Of a DNA stretch of 64,000 bases, positions 53,237 through 63,800 are shown in pieces (position 1 is the first letter of the stretch; each line of letters starts with the position of its first letter). The stretch spans positions 1 to 64,000 of the forward strand of contig CAZNFX010000011.1 in assembly GCA_964572845.1 (NCBI GenBank). Direction: 5' to 3'. The translations under genes and the position numbers were made by a program. A model generated the notes under the pieces. The model was not told the origin of the DNA, ran no database searches, and worked only from the letters and a program-made list of their open reading frames with translations. Origin of the DNA: Bin55 sp964572845. Its GTDB lineage: Bacteria > Pseudomonadota > Gammaproteobacteria > Pseudomonadales > Azotimanducaceae.

Positions 53237-54124
53237 ATGAACCTCGATCTCAAGCACATTGATGCATATGGAATAAGGCTTGCCTACTTTGAGTCGGAAG
53301 GATCGCAAAGGGACAAGACGTTGCTACTCGTGCATGGACTAGGTTGTCATGCGAGATGTTGGGACGCAACTCTGAAAATACTGGATACGCCGTATCGAAC
53401 GATTTGCGTGGAACTGCGCGGACATGGTCGATCTGAGAAACAACGGCCCTATCGATGGGATCAATTTGGCAAAGATCTCTGTTCGTTCATACAAGTATTG
53501 AATCTAAATTCGATTGTTGCTGTAGGGCACTCGCTTGGTGGCCATGCGTTGCTCCAGGCGGCAGCAGTGTTGACGCGTAGATTTGAATCGTTGGTGTTGC
53601 TTGAACCTGTAGTGTTCAATCCGCTTGCTTATTCCGATACGGCTTACGCCAAGGCGTTTGGCTCGCCGGAGGAACATCCCTATGCAAAACGAAGGATGCT
53701 ATGGAACTCCCCACAGGAATGGTTGACTTTCTTGAAGGATCGCACTCCATTCAAGCTTTGGGATTCACAGGTACTGCACGACCACTGCAGATACGGAGTC
53801 GAACCAGCTGCGGAAGGAGAGTACCAACTGTGCTGTCCGCCCATGGTTGAGGCCGAGGCGTCGATACATTCAGCAGACACCAGTGTTCACCCGTTGTTGC
53901 CATCGGTGGATGTACCCGCGACTGTCGTAAGGGCGAAATCTGCACCGGGGTTCCGCCATCCAAAGGACACTATTCACTCAGTTACATGGCCCCAACTCGC
54001 AGAGAATCTTCCTCGGGGCAGGGACAAGCATCTAGATGAAGTTTCGCACTTCATACCCATGCAACGACCTGATGTTGTTGCAAGCGAGGTGGACTACTAC
54101 TTGCGCGACCAAGCCGACTCGTAA
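53237..54124 (+). CDS. Alpha/beta hydrolase A of the duplicated carrier-protein cassette
   Basis: A 295-residue cytoplasmic hydrolase. It has oxyanion HGLG (33-36), nucleophile Ser99 in VGHSLGGHALL, and catalytic His271 in EVSHFIPMQ. The fold matches lipases, esterases and type II thioesterase-like proteins. It is about 70% identical by eye to the gene at 54768, with long identical runs such as KRRMLWNSPQEW. It converges with a free acyl carrier protein gene 85 bases away, so acyl-carrier thioester hydrolysis or transfer is an attractive but unproven role. Its immediate upstream neighbour is the divergent dioxygenase. Confidence 0.88.
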   Translation: MNLDLKHIDAYGIRLAYFESEGSQRDKTLLLVHGLGCHARCWDATLKILDTPYRTICVELRGHGRSEKQRPYRWDQFGKDLCSFIQVLNLNSIVAVGHSLGGHALLQAAAVLTRRFESLVLLEPVVFNPLAYSDTAYAKAFGSPEEHPYAKRRMLWNSPQEWLTFLKDRTPFKLWDSQVLHDHCRYGVEPAAEGEYQLCCPPMVEAEASIHSADTSVHPLLPSVDVPATVVRAKSAPGFRHPKDTIHSVTWPQLAENLPRGRDKHLDEVSHFIPMQRPDVVASEVDYYLRDQADS

Positions 54125-54209
54125 CGCATCCTGGCGGCTCGGTGCTCTAGCTGCTAATGCTGCAAGGCATTGAGCGTGGGGACCAGTTCTGTACTTTCTA
54201 GTGCATCCG

Positions 54210-54437
54210 CTAGGTGTTGGCGTCTAAATACGAGACGACATCGCGCAAATTCTTGAAGTTGGCGAATTCTTCAGGCGGTATGTCGTGATTGAATTCCTTT
54301 GCGAGTGCCTTGGCAAACGCGATAGCATCCATCGACGAAACTTCCTTCTCACTAAAGTTCACGTCGAAATCAGGCTCGCGATCAGGTTCCAGCAATCTCC
54401 TTGCTAGATCGGCTACTCGGCTTTCCGTTGATGACAT
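54210..54437 (-). CDS. Free-standing acyl carrier protein A
   Basis: A 75-residue acidic carrier protein. The phosphopantetheine attachment site is VSSMDAIAFAKALAKEFN, where Ser replaces the usual Asp before the modified serine of the DSL motif; the third helix region ends FKNLRDVVSYLDANT. It is about two-thirds identical by eye to carrier B at 55743. It is not next to fab genes, so it is a specialised carrier rather than the fatty-acid one. The phosphopantetheinyl transferase at 56191 is its likely activating enzyme. It is convergent with hydrolase A. Confidence 0.88.
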   Translation of the reverse strand: MSSTESRVADLARRLLEPDREPDFDVNFSEKEVSSMDAIAFAKALAKEFNHDIPPEEFANFKNLRDVVSYLDANT

Positions 54438-54492
54438 TCTGTCTCCCGTCTCTGATGTACATGATTGCCAGAGGATCGACTGGCTAGTTCAT

Positions 54493-54504
54493 ATTAGAAC
54501 AGAT
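54493..54504 (-). promoter_or_regulatory. Promoter element of carrier A
   Basis: ATTAGAACAGAT here is identical to the element at 56023-56034 before carrier B. Read on the minus strand it contains TCTAAT, a good -10. The TTGAAA that resembles the -35 of copy B lies nine bases too far upstream, so this copy probably has a weaker or differently regulated promoter. Confidence 0.5.
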
Positions 54505-54709
54505 CGGTATGGCTGTAGATGTATTTCAAGCATTTGGAACGAAGGAAGTTAACTTGCGCCGCCATAATGCGGCTACCTGATTGAATTCCATGCAAGATTG
54601 ACCGGTTCACGATTTAATGCGCGGGCGCATGAACACGGTTTCGTTAGTAATCTACGTACTGTGGCAAGTGCCGCACAAGTCTATATCTGTGCCTGTCGAG
54701 TATTTGGGC

Positions 54710-54715
54710 TAGACT
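54710..54715 (+). promoter_or_regulatory. Conserved -10-like element of hydrolase B
   Basis: TAGACT lies 58 bases before the hydrolase B ATG, the same distance as in hydrolase A. Confidence 0.45.
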
Positions 54716-54767
54716 AGAACCCGCCTGTTGGAATTGACCGCCAAGTTTCACGAATCTCCACATCACC

Positions 54768-55658
54768 ATGGACCTCCATCTCAAGCATGTTGACGCATAC
54801 GGAGTAAGACTTGCCTATTTCGAATCGCGGAACACCCCAGACGACGAGAAAACGCTGCTCCTAGTGCACGGAATGGGTTGTCATGCAAGATGCTGGGACG
54901 AATCGCTGAAACTATTGGACGCTCCGTACCGCACGGTTTGTGTAGAGTTGCGTGGACACGGACGATCTGAGAAGCAAGGACCCTACCGGTGGGATTATTT
55001 TGGCAAAGACCTATGCTCCTTCATTCAGGTGTTGGATTTGAACGCAATTGTTGGTGTGGGGCACTCCCTTGGTGGACACGTGCTGCTTCAAGCGGCATCT
55101 GTATTTGCGCGTAGATTTGAGTCAATATTGCTGCTTGAACCCGTAGTGTTCGATCCCGTTGCGTATTCTGACGAAGCTTTCACCAAGGAATACGACTTGG
55201 CGGAGGAACATCCATTTGCAAAACGCAGAATGCTGTGGAACTCTCCACAGGAGTGGATGACTTTCCTAAAGGATCGCAATCCTTTCAAGCTGTGGGATTC
55301 AGCGGTGCTTCGCGACCACTGCAGATTCGGATTAGAGCAGACGGCCAATGGGCAATTCAAACTGTGCTGTCCACCCATAGTTGAAGCTGAGACGACTATC
55401 CACTTTGCAGGAACCAGTGTTTACCCATTGTTGCCGTCAGTGAACGTTCCCGCAACTGTGATTAGAGCAAAATCGGTGACCGGAATTCGCCATCCGAGCG
55501 ACACACTTCACTCTCTGACATGGCCGAGACTAGCAGAATACCTTCCACATGGCAGGGACAAGTACTTTGAGGAAGTTTCGCACTTTATTCCCATGCAAAG
55601 ACCCGATATTGTCGCAAGTGAGTTGCGAGCACACCTGAACGGTCACTCGGACGCGTAA
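54768..55658 (+). CDS. Alpha/beta hydrolase B of the duplicated carrier-protein cassette
   Basis: A 296-residue paralogue of hydrolase A. It has oxyanion HGMG, nucleophile Ser100 in VGHSLGGHVLL and catalytic His in EVSHFIPMQ. Cap-domain differences are concentrated around YSDEAFTKEYDLAEEH and the C-terminal RAHLNGHSDA. The distance between the starts of the two hydrolases is 1531 bases and between the two carrier genes 1533, which shows that the whole pair was duplicated. It converges with carrier B. Confidence 0.88.
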   Translation: MDLHLKHVDAYGVRLAYFESRNTPDDEKTLLLVHGMGCHARCWDESLKLLDAPYRTVCVELRGHGRSEKQGPYRWDYFGKDLCSFIQVLDLNAIVGVGHSLGGHVLLQAASVFARRFESILLLEPVVFDPVAYSDEAFTKEYDLAEEHPFAKRRMLWNSPQEWMTFLKDRNPFKLWDSAVLRDHCRFGLEQTANGQFKLCCPPIVEAETTIHFAGTSVYPLLPSVNVPATVIRAKSVTGIRHPSDTLHSLTWPRLAEYLPHGRDKYFEEVSHFIPMQRPDIVASELRAHLNGHSDA

Positions 55659-55742
55659 GCGAACTTAACGAGAGAACGTTCTTCAGCTTGTTATTGAAAG
55701 CACCTAATGGCTATGTCGCCAGTTGCTTTAAGAGAGTGTTGA

Positions 55743-55970
55743 CTACGCGTTCGCGTCCAAGTACTCGGCAAGTTCCCGCAGATTATTGAAACTGGCGAAT
55801 TTTTCCGCTGGAATTTCGTGGTTGAATTCCTTGCCAAGCGCTCGGGCAAAAGCAATCGTATCGAGCGATGAAACTTGCCTCTCACTGAAATGCACGTCAA
55901 AATCTGGGTCGTGGTCAAGATTCAGCAATTTCTTGGCTAATCCGGCAACTCGTTCTTCGGTTGATGACAT
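55743..55970 (-). CDS. Free-standing acyl carrier protein B
   Basis: A 75-residue paralogue of carrier A. The attachment site VSSLDTIAFARALGKEFN has the modified serine in SSL instead of DSL. Recognition helix II is preserved. The start is ATG 55970, 53 bases downstream of a strong promoter at 56023-56050. It converges with hydrolase B, with an 84-base gap. Confidence 0.88.
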   Translation of the reverse strand: MSSTEERVAGLAKKLLNLDHDPDFDVHFSERQVSSLDTIAFARALGKEFNHEIPAEKFASFNNLRELAEYLDANA

Positions 55971-56022
55971 TCTGTTTCCTTTAGCTAGGTAGTTCGTGCC
56001 AGTAATTCGACTGACGGGGCGT

Positions 56023-56050
56023 ATTAGAACAGATTGGAATCACCTGTCAA
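56023..56050 (-). promoter_or_regulatory. Sigma-70-type promoter of carrier B
   Basis: On the minus strand, TTGACA (56045-56050) is followed after 16 bases by TCTAAT (56023-56028), the full -35 consensus and five of six -10 bases. The -10 box lies within the 12-base element ATTAGAACAGAT shared with carrier A. Confidence 0.65.
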
Positions 56051-56190
56051 GCATTTCACAAGAAAAATGGAAATTGCATGACTGTCTGGACTATGGATTC
56101 TCGCTTGGTCAAGAATCGATGCGATTGTAATTTTGGTTTCTAATTCAATTGACTTGGTTTGGGGATTGCTGTTAAGGCACAATTCTTGGA

Positions 56191-56904
56191 TTGAGTCCAA
56201 GGGAATTAGGCTTGCTTGCTGCTTGGTGGCGCAACTATGCTCAAGTGGAATGCGCGTCAATCGTGTACGTGGACTTATCGGCAAACGTGGAAAGGGAAGC
56301 CCAGGCTTACCAATGCTTGGATGAACTCGAGCGCGAGCGTGCACAGACGATTCGGGAACCCGATAGTCGTCGACAGTTCATGTTGTGTCGAGCTGCGTTG
56401 CGCATCTGTCTGTGTGAGCGAATCGGTTGTAATAATGAAGCACTAAGTCTAACTTCGGTACGAAACGAAAAGCCGGAGGCACTTGTTGAAGGCAAACCGG
56501 TCAGTCTCGAATTCAATGTTAGCCATACGAAAGGACACGGAATGCTAGCGTTCACCAATCGCGGGCGGATCGGGATAGATGTCGAACATAGAAACATTCG
56601 ACACGACTTGGACGGAGAATTAAGAAAAGTCTTTTCGAAGCGGGAGCAAAAAGCGCTTGCTACTTCGGTGGGAATTCACAAAGTTGAGCTTTTTCTTAGA
56701 CTTTGGACTATAAAGGAGGCTTTGATCAAAGCGACCGGTGAAGGGTTCCGAGCAGATACATCGGCCTTTACCGTGCCGGACGAGTATATTCGAGGTGAAA
56801 CATGTACGAGGTTTCATTTTCCGCATGAAACGAGCGTTGAGTGGCGTCTCACTAACTTGGGCACAGGTTCTTTTGCTGCAGCGCTTGCTTGCGAGATGCT
56901 GTAA
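56191..56904 (+). CDS. Sfp-type 4'-phosphopantetheinyl transferase
   Basis: Converts apo to holo carrier proteins with coenzyme A. It has 237 residues, the length of the Sfp group rather than the short AcpS. Motifs are FNVSHTKGHG (109-118), the Mg-binding GIDVEH (Asp130, Glu132) and FLRLWTIKEALIKATGEG (Lys175, Glu176). The start is taken as TTG 56191; no ATG fits before the conserved region. It lies between two carrier genes and the PKS, so it probably activates all of them. It is followed after 46 bases by a third hydrolase on the same strand. Confidence 0.92.
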   Translation: MSPRELGLLAAWWRNYAQVECASIVYVDLSANVEREAQAYQCLDELERERAQTIREPDSRRQFMLCRAALRICLCERIGCNNEALSLTSVRNEKPEALVEGKPVSLEFNVSHTKGHGMLAFTNRGRIGIDVEHRNIRHDLDGELRKVFSKREQKALATSVGIHKVELFLRLWTIKEALIKATGEGFRADTSAFTVPDEYIRGETCTRFHFPHETSVEWRLTNLGTGSFAAALACEML

Positions 56905-56950
56905 GACACATGGCTGCTAATGAAAGTGCATTGTTAAGGAACTAATCAAA

Positions 56951-57868
56951 GTGCATTGGCAATTGCCCGAACCACTCTCGGTTTGCGAGATATCTCTAGA
57001 TCTGCAAAACCGGTCGTTTGTACGGCAGTACGGGAATTCTTCGGGTCCACGATTGGTGCTCAGCCATGGAAATGGATTGGCCATCGATCTGTATTACCCA
57101 TTCTGGTCGCTGCTAGAAGCTGACTTTGAACTCTTCGTCTATGACCTAAGAAGCCACGGTTGGAATGATGTCGCAAGCGAAGAGGATCACAATCTCATAT
57201 CCTTAGTGACAGATCTCCACCACATACTGCTGGAAATCGAAGAACACTATGGTTCCAAACCTACAGTGGGCATATTCCACTCTGTTTCTGCAATGATTGC
57301 CTTGTTGCAATCCTCAACGATCATGGCAAAGGCGATCGATCAAGGAAGCGATGGTTTCGATGGTCTAGTGTTGTTTGACCCACCATTGCATCAGCCAGGA
57401 AAGAGCAGTGCAGAATTTGACGAAGCCGTCGAACAGACGGCTCGTTCAAGAAGCAATCGAACCGAAAATTTCGAATCCTACGAACAGTATGTAGAGTTGC
57501 TAAATTTCTTCCCACAGTACTCGAGGCTAGTTCCAGGTGCCAAGGAACTTTTGGCACATTCGATATTGCGCGAGTCGCCCAATGGCGGTTGTGAGTTGAG
57601 ATGTCCTCGCGACCACGAAGTTCGGATCATCAAATACATGCGTGCGTTTGCTGGTCAGGTGGAATTTGACACAGTTCCATGCCCAATAAAAATCGTAGGC
57701 GCAGACCCGCTGCTTCCAACTTCCTACCTACCAACCGTAGACTTTTCTGACATGCTCAGCGTAGATTTCGACTTCATTCCAGAATCTACACATTACATGC
57801 AAATCGAAAGGCCCCATGAATGCGCAGAGTATGTTCGAGAGTTCGTGTCCAGTTTGAAGTTTGACTAG
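56951..57868 (+). CDS. Third alpha/beta hydrolase of the locus
   Basis: A 305-residue alpha/beta hydrolase. It starts at GTG 56951. It has oxyanion SHGNGL (38-43), nucleophile Ser111 in FHSVSAMIALL, where the usual GxSxG reads FHSVSA, and catalytic His in ESTHYMQIERP. It is not a close paralogue of hydrolases A and B. It probably forms an operon with the phosphopantetheinyl transferase and converges on the PKS with 16 bases between the stops. Acyl release from the PKS, which lacks a visible thioesterase, is possible. Confidence 0.85.
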   Translation: MHWQLPEPLSVCEISLDLQNRSFVRQYGNSSGPRLVLSHGNGLAIDLYYPFWSLLEADFELFVYDLRSHGWNDVASEEDHNLISLVTDLHHILLEIEEHYGSKPTVGIFHSVSAMIALLQSSTIMAKAIDQGSDGFDGLVLFDPPLHQPGKSSAEFDEAVEQTARSRSNRTENFESYEQYVELLNFFPQYSRLVPGAKELLAHSILRESPNGGCELRCPRDHEVRIIKYMRAFAGQVEFDTVPCPIKIVGADPLLPTSYLPTVDFSDMLSVDFDFIPESTHYMQIERPHECAEYVREFVSSLKFD

Positions 57869-57884
57869 AACGCGGAATGATCAA

Positions 57885-60800
57885 TCAATCGTTGAACCAG
57901 AAGCTCTCTCTGTCAAAACGATAGGTGGGCAACGTCAACCTGCTTCGAGATTCTCCCGAAAAGAGGGCTCGCAAATTTAGCGAGAGATGGGCTTCATAGG
58001 CGGCTTTGACACCCTCCAACAATGTTGTGCTGAAGGGGCGGGCGTCAGAGTCGTTGGATTTTTTGGAAACCGCACGAACTACACGCAATTTCTCCTCAAC
58101 TGCTTGACCGGATCCGAGACGAGTGCTGTTGAAGTACTGATCAGGGCCAATTTCAACAAGATAGTCAATTCCGAGTTCCTTGAAGCCCTCGGCGTCCTGC
58201 CTCTCAGCCTCTATTTCGGCATTTGTAGCTACACCATTCAGGAGATTGCCCAGTTCTTGGCTGGTCTCTGCAACAAGGAACGTCGAAGCATCGACGATCT
58301 TGGCCTGTGGAGATTCGATTTGGGATCCATCTAGGTTAGCGTCGTCGCTGGATTCGGCTCCACTCTTTCGGTTGCGGCCAACAGACCACGCCAACTCCAA
58401 TCCTTGTTCGAGAGAAACTGACTGCGCAATGCATGCTGCGGCTACCTTGCCAACGTCGGAGCCGACGATGATTTTTGGGCTCAAGCCAAGAGCTTGCCAA
58501 TATACGGCTAAGGCTACCTGAAGTGCATAGGTCGCAGCATAGCCCCAGGCGTCCAGGTTGTCTTCTGACTTCTGCTCAGCAAAATCAGCCATGGCGGTAA
58601 CAATGTCTATCCCCTCACGTTCGAGCGACAGTTCATTGCAGTAATTGACAATGGCGTCTATTGAGGGTTCGGATTTGCATAGCGCTGTTCCGATGGCCAT
58701 CCATTCACGTGGCAGCCCAACCAGAGCAAATGCGGTGTCAGGATTGGACGATGAATTTGAAACTGCTGGTGCCACCGACTTCTCTGACACTGATCGAAGC
58801 GATTGCGCCAATTCATCGTAGTCCGAAAATGTCACCACATGGCGATAGTCAAAGTGGCCCCTTCCGACGCAAGCGGTCCACGACACATCTGCAATGAGCT
58901 CCTCGATTCCTTGAGTCGATAGTTCTTGATCAACCTGTTCATCCAGCCAAGACGCAAGTTTCCGGGCCATGCTCACTACACTCTCCGGTGACATTGCCGA
59001 GAGTGGTAGAAGTCTTTCACGGCGACTAGGCATTTCGACTCTCAACTCCCCAAGATCCAATTCGCTTTTGATCGACAGAGAATCAATTTCGACCAACTTA
59101 GGCTGGCCCTTTGCGATTGGAATGGAAGCGATCCGAGAAGCACCAGACTTCGCGAATCCATTACCTTCAACTATGACATGAGCGTTCGTACCTGACATGC
59201 CGAACGCACTAACTGCACTGACTTCATGACGGTCGTTTTCGGGCCAGTCAACAGGGAGTCGGTTCACTTCGACCCCTAGGTCCTGCCATTCAATCTGTGC
59301 ACTGGGTCGTTCAAGATGTAACTGTGCAGGGATCTTTCTCTGAGCCATCGAGAGGATGAGCTTGATTGTTCCGGCAACGCCTGATGCCCACTCCAAGTGT
59401 CCAAAATTGCTCTTGAGCGAACCCAGAATCAGAGGTCGGTCTCGGTCAGTTGATGCGGTATACACCGAACATGCGGCAGAGATTTCGATTGGATCGCTCA
59501 ATGACAATCCCGTTGCGTGGGCTTCCAAGTAATCCAATTGGCTAGGATCGATACCGGAACGCGCAACTGCATCGCGGATTAGTTGCTCTTGGGCTGGACC
59601 GTTGGGTACCGTCAATCCAGCGCTTGCACCGTTTTGATTAACTGCTGAACCAAGAATCGTTGACCAGATTGGGTCGCCATCACGGACTGCTTCGTCGTTT
59701 CTCTTGAGTACCAATACGCCGCATCCCTCGCCGCGAACGTATCCCCGAGCGTCTTCGTCAAACGGCAGGCATTTTCCGTCTGCTGCCAGAAGCCCCAATT
59801 CACGATGAAAACGCATGATCGACTGAGACAGCAAGGCATTGGCACCCCCTACTAGTGCCAGATCGATTTCGTCGGTTTGCAGAGCCTTGACTCCTTCGTG
59901 TATCGCGACCAGCGAGGAGGCACAAGCTAGGTCAAACGACATTGCGGGTCCCGTGAAACCAAAGATGTAGGAGATTCGTCCGGTTGTCATGCCAGAGGAT
60001 GTGCCTATATAGTTGTCTTCGTAACCATTCGCGTTTACTAAGTCTCGGTATTCGCTAGCTCCTAATCCGAAGTAAATCCCAACACGTTGGCCGCGCAATG
60101 ATGCGGGATCGATACCCGCGTTCTCGATAGCTTCCCAACAGGTTTCAAGCAGAATCCGCTGTCGAGGATCCATGAGTCGTGCTTCAATTGGTCGGATGCC
60201 AAAGAACGCAGCATCGAACTTGTCCAGACCATCGATATAGCCTCCATATCGAAGATAGGGCTCCTCTGCTTCTTTGTCTCCGACAACACCAGCCCATCGG
60301 TCATCGTCGCCACGGTTGGGGCCAATGTTCGCCACACCGTTCTCAAGGTTTTTCCAGAAATCGATGTAGTCGCTTGCACCTGGAAGTCGACACGCAAGTC
60401 CTACAACCGAAATCTTTCGAGCGCTTGTTGAAGATAAGTCGGTTGTCATTGAACCGGCCAACTCTTCAGGTGCACTGCTTTGATCGAGTTCATTTGCAAG
60501 GTGATCGGCGAGAGCCTCGACATTGGGATAGTCAAATACGGCCGTGCGTGAAACTGTTATTTCTCCTTCAAATACTCGGAGCAGTCGATTGCGAAGCTCG
60601 ACTGCCATCAGCGAATCCATCCCTAGATCAAAGAAGCCGACCGTTGTTGAGGGAGGCGACGCCAGCCGCAATATGGATTGAAGTTGCGCCTGAATGAATG
60701 TCATAAGGGCGTCGACTCGATCGCTTGCTTGTACAGTTCGAAGTTCGTCAACATCGAGACCGGCGGCATCCGATTGTGAGTCACTGGCATCTTCGTCAGT

Positions 60801-63800
60801 GGCAAGAAGCTCCTTCAACAGCGCGGGTCGCGTGTCTAGGTGTTGTTCGAGCACCGCCCAATCTACCGACATTGCCGCTGGATTTTTCAAGTCGTGTGAA
60901 ACAAGGTAGTCTAAGGTCCGTATTCCCAAATCGGGAGAAATCCATTCGGTCCCTGTTGTTTCTAGCTGGGTTGCGATTCTCTCTCTTTGCTCGGCAGCTT
61001 CACCGATATCAGACCAGGCGCCCCATGCGATGGCTTGACCACAAAGACCGAGTGAACGGCGGTGAGCAGCCAATTGGTCGAGAAATGCATTGGCGGCGGC
61101 ATGATTTGCCTGGCCAGCATTTCCAAGCACGCCGGTCGCGCTGGAGAAGAGGACGAAAAGGTCGAGATCCAATCTCCTTGTAGCTTGGTGCAAGTGCCAA
61201 GCACCAAGAATCTTTGGCCAGAGAACCTCTTCAAAGCGTTCCCATGTCTGGTTGGTAATCGATCCGTCGGAGAGAACACCCACGCTGTGCACGATGCCAC
61301 CCAGCAATGGCATTTCACGGTCGATGTAGTCAAGCATGGAATCGATGCTAGACGTGTCTGTCACATCGGCGATTTGGGTTTCTATTCGAATTCCTTGTGC
61401 ACGAAGTTGCTCGATTGTCTCCATGGCCTCAGGTTCGGGATCACGGCGTCCATTGAGGACAATGTTCTTGGCACCGTTTTCGGCTAGCCAAACTGCGACG
61501 GCGCAGCCAATGCCGCCAAAGCCGCCGGTAACCAAGTAGCTGCGATCGCTTTTCAAATTGCCATGTGCGAGAGCTGGCATGCCCAGCACCAATTTGCCCA
61601 CGTGCCGCGCAGATCCCATGTATTGCAGAGCGTCGCCGATTTCCGCCATCGGCCACTTTGAGTGGCGTAATGGATTCAGTTCGCCCGATTCAAAACGCGC
61701 CACTAATTTCCGGAATGCCCGACCAACCAATTGAGGTTCATTTCGTTTCAGCTCATCGAGCGACAATATGTGATAGTCGACATCAGGACGGGTTTGCGCC
61801 ATCTGTTCTGGTGTCAAAATGTTGAGACGCCCGATTTCTACAAATCTGCCGTTTTCCTTGAGACACGCAAGGCTGGTGTCAATGAATCCTTCGCTGGTCA
61901 GACTATTGAGGACGATGTCGACACCTTCATTTTCTGTTGCCGCGAGGACCTCGTTTCCAAAGTCAAGCTGTCGGCTGTCGAACACATGCTCGATGCCCAT
62001 CGCTCGTAGGAATGTTTGCTTGGGCTTGCTTGCGGTGGCAAACACTTCGGCGCCTGCAGCTTGAACCAACTGAATTGCTGCCAAGCCAACCCCGCCAGAC
62101 GCGGCGTGTACCAATACTCGGTCGCCCGCTTTGAGTCCGGCCAGGTCGAACGCAATTCCTGCGGTCGCAAAGACAATTGGCAACGTTGCCAGCTGGTCCA
62201 GTCGCAGGTCTGGAGGCGCTTCCGCAACTAAGTCGGCATGTGTAGTCACTTCGGGTCCGAAAGTACCGAACCCCATGCCAACAACTCGCTGCCCAACCAC
62301 AAATTCATCGACGTCCGATGCCAATTCCGTTACGTAGCCCGCGAACTCAAGACCTAGGGACGCGTTTGGAGCTTGCGCGCCCAGTGCAACAAGCACATCG
62401 GAGAAGTTCAATCCTGTTGTTTCGACCTGAACTCTTACTTCTCTAGACTGCAACGGTTGTTGTTCGAAACGTGCAGTTTGAACGTTTGCAAGGGATCCAT
62501 CGTCTCCGGAAGACAGGATCCATTCGGGATCCTCAGGAATTTGGATTCGAGTAGCGTTGTCGGAAGCTTTGACCAATCGAGCGACATACCTGGAGTTCCG
62601 TCTAAAGGCCAAATGGTCTTCTTCGCTCGGCGTCAAGAGTTCGTCCACAAGATTTTCGAACGAATCGCTGTCTGGGTCCAAGTCGACCATTCGCGCGCCA
62701 AGGAACGACGACTCTAGTCCAGCCACTTTTCCGAACCCCCAAAGCGCAGACCCCGAGATCATTCCTGTTTGTTCGCATTCCAATACCTGTGCTCCGTGCG
62801 TAACGAACCAAGTTCCGTTGGTAGGACGAACTCCAGCACCCATCAACTCTTGAGTCAGACTAAGGGCACTAGCTGCGGAGTTCTTGATATCTTGGGCGAG
62901 TTGGTGAGTGGTTGCTTCTACACCGCGACCATCCAAAGCTGCCAAGTGAACCACACCGCGCAGTGGCTGTTCTTCTGTAATTTGAGCAAGGACAGCAGGC
63001 AGTTCGTTGTGGCCAACCTCTGCGTCTTGTTTTGCCGCATTTGCTGAATTGGAATTCTCGAACCTAGTCAAGATGACGGACTGGTCAATTAACTGGAACT
63101 TCTTTGCGAGCCGATCTGCCAGCCCACCTGAATCTGTTTCGATGATCCATGTACCGGGCTTTAGAGTGGACTTCACTGGTGCTTGTGCAACTATCGTTCC
63201 CGAGCCCAATGGACCAGATGTGTCAGATATTGTCTCGTCGCCGAACACAACCGCGTCGATATAGCCAGAATCCGCCAAAGCACTACGCCAAATGTCCGGA
63301 CTTGCCAATGCATGGTTCTTGCGATAGGGATCGTTGAATCGCCACCATCCATCGAGGAATCCGAAGGTAAGGTCCTGCCACGCACGTCCACGCAACGACT
63401 CCAGTGCAATTAGCATGCCTCCAGGTACTAGGAGCTGCCGACAGTTTGAGAGGGTTTCGTACAGATTGCGTGTTGCATGGAGTACATTTGCTGCAATCAC
63501 AATGTCATAGTAGGACTCTTCAAATCCCTGGGCTGAAGGATCATTTTCGATATCGAGTGGTCGATATTCGATGTCAATTCCATTGCCTTCAAAATTTCTT
63601 TCGGCCTCGCTAAAGAATCCAGGCGAAATGTCGGTGTATGTGTACTCCAATCGTTTCGTTTCAAGTTCCGAAAAGACGATTTCGGTCGTGGCGCCCGTTC
63701 CTGCTCCAACTTCCAACACACGTAGCAAACGGTCTTCAGGCAAGTCATTCACCAGGCGGGCGATGACGTCGCCAAGCAGGCGATTGCCCGCAATTGACAC

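Larger units (their letters stand above)
54438..54767. other. Region between carrier A and hydrolase B
   Basis: 330 bases holding divergent promoters and no gene. The carrier A control element is at 54493-54504 and the hydrolase B -10-like element at 54710-54715. The rest shows no strong structure. Confidence 0.5.
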
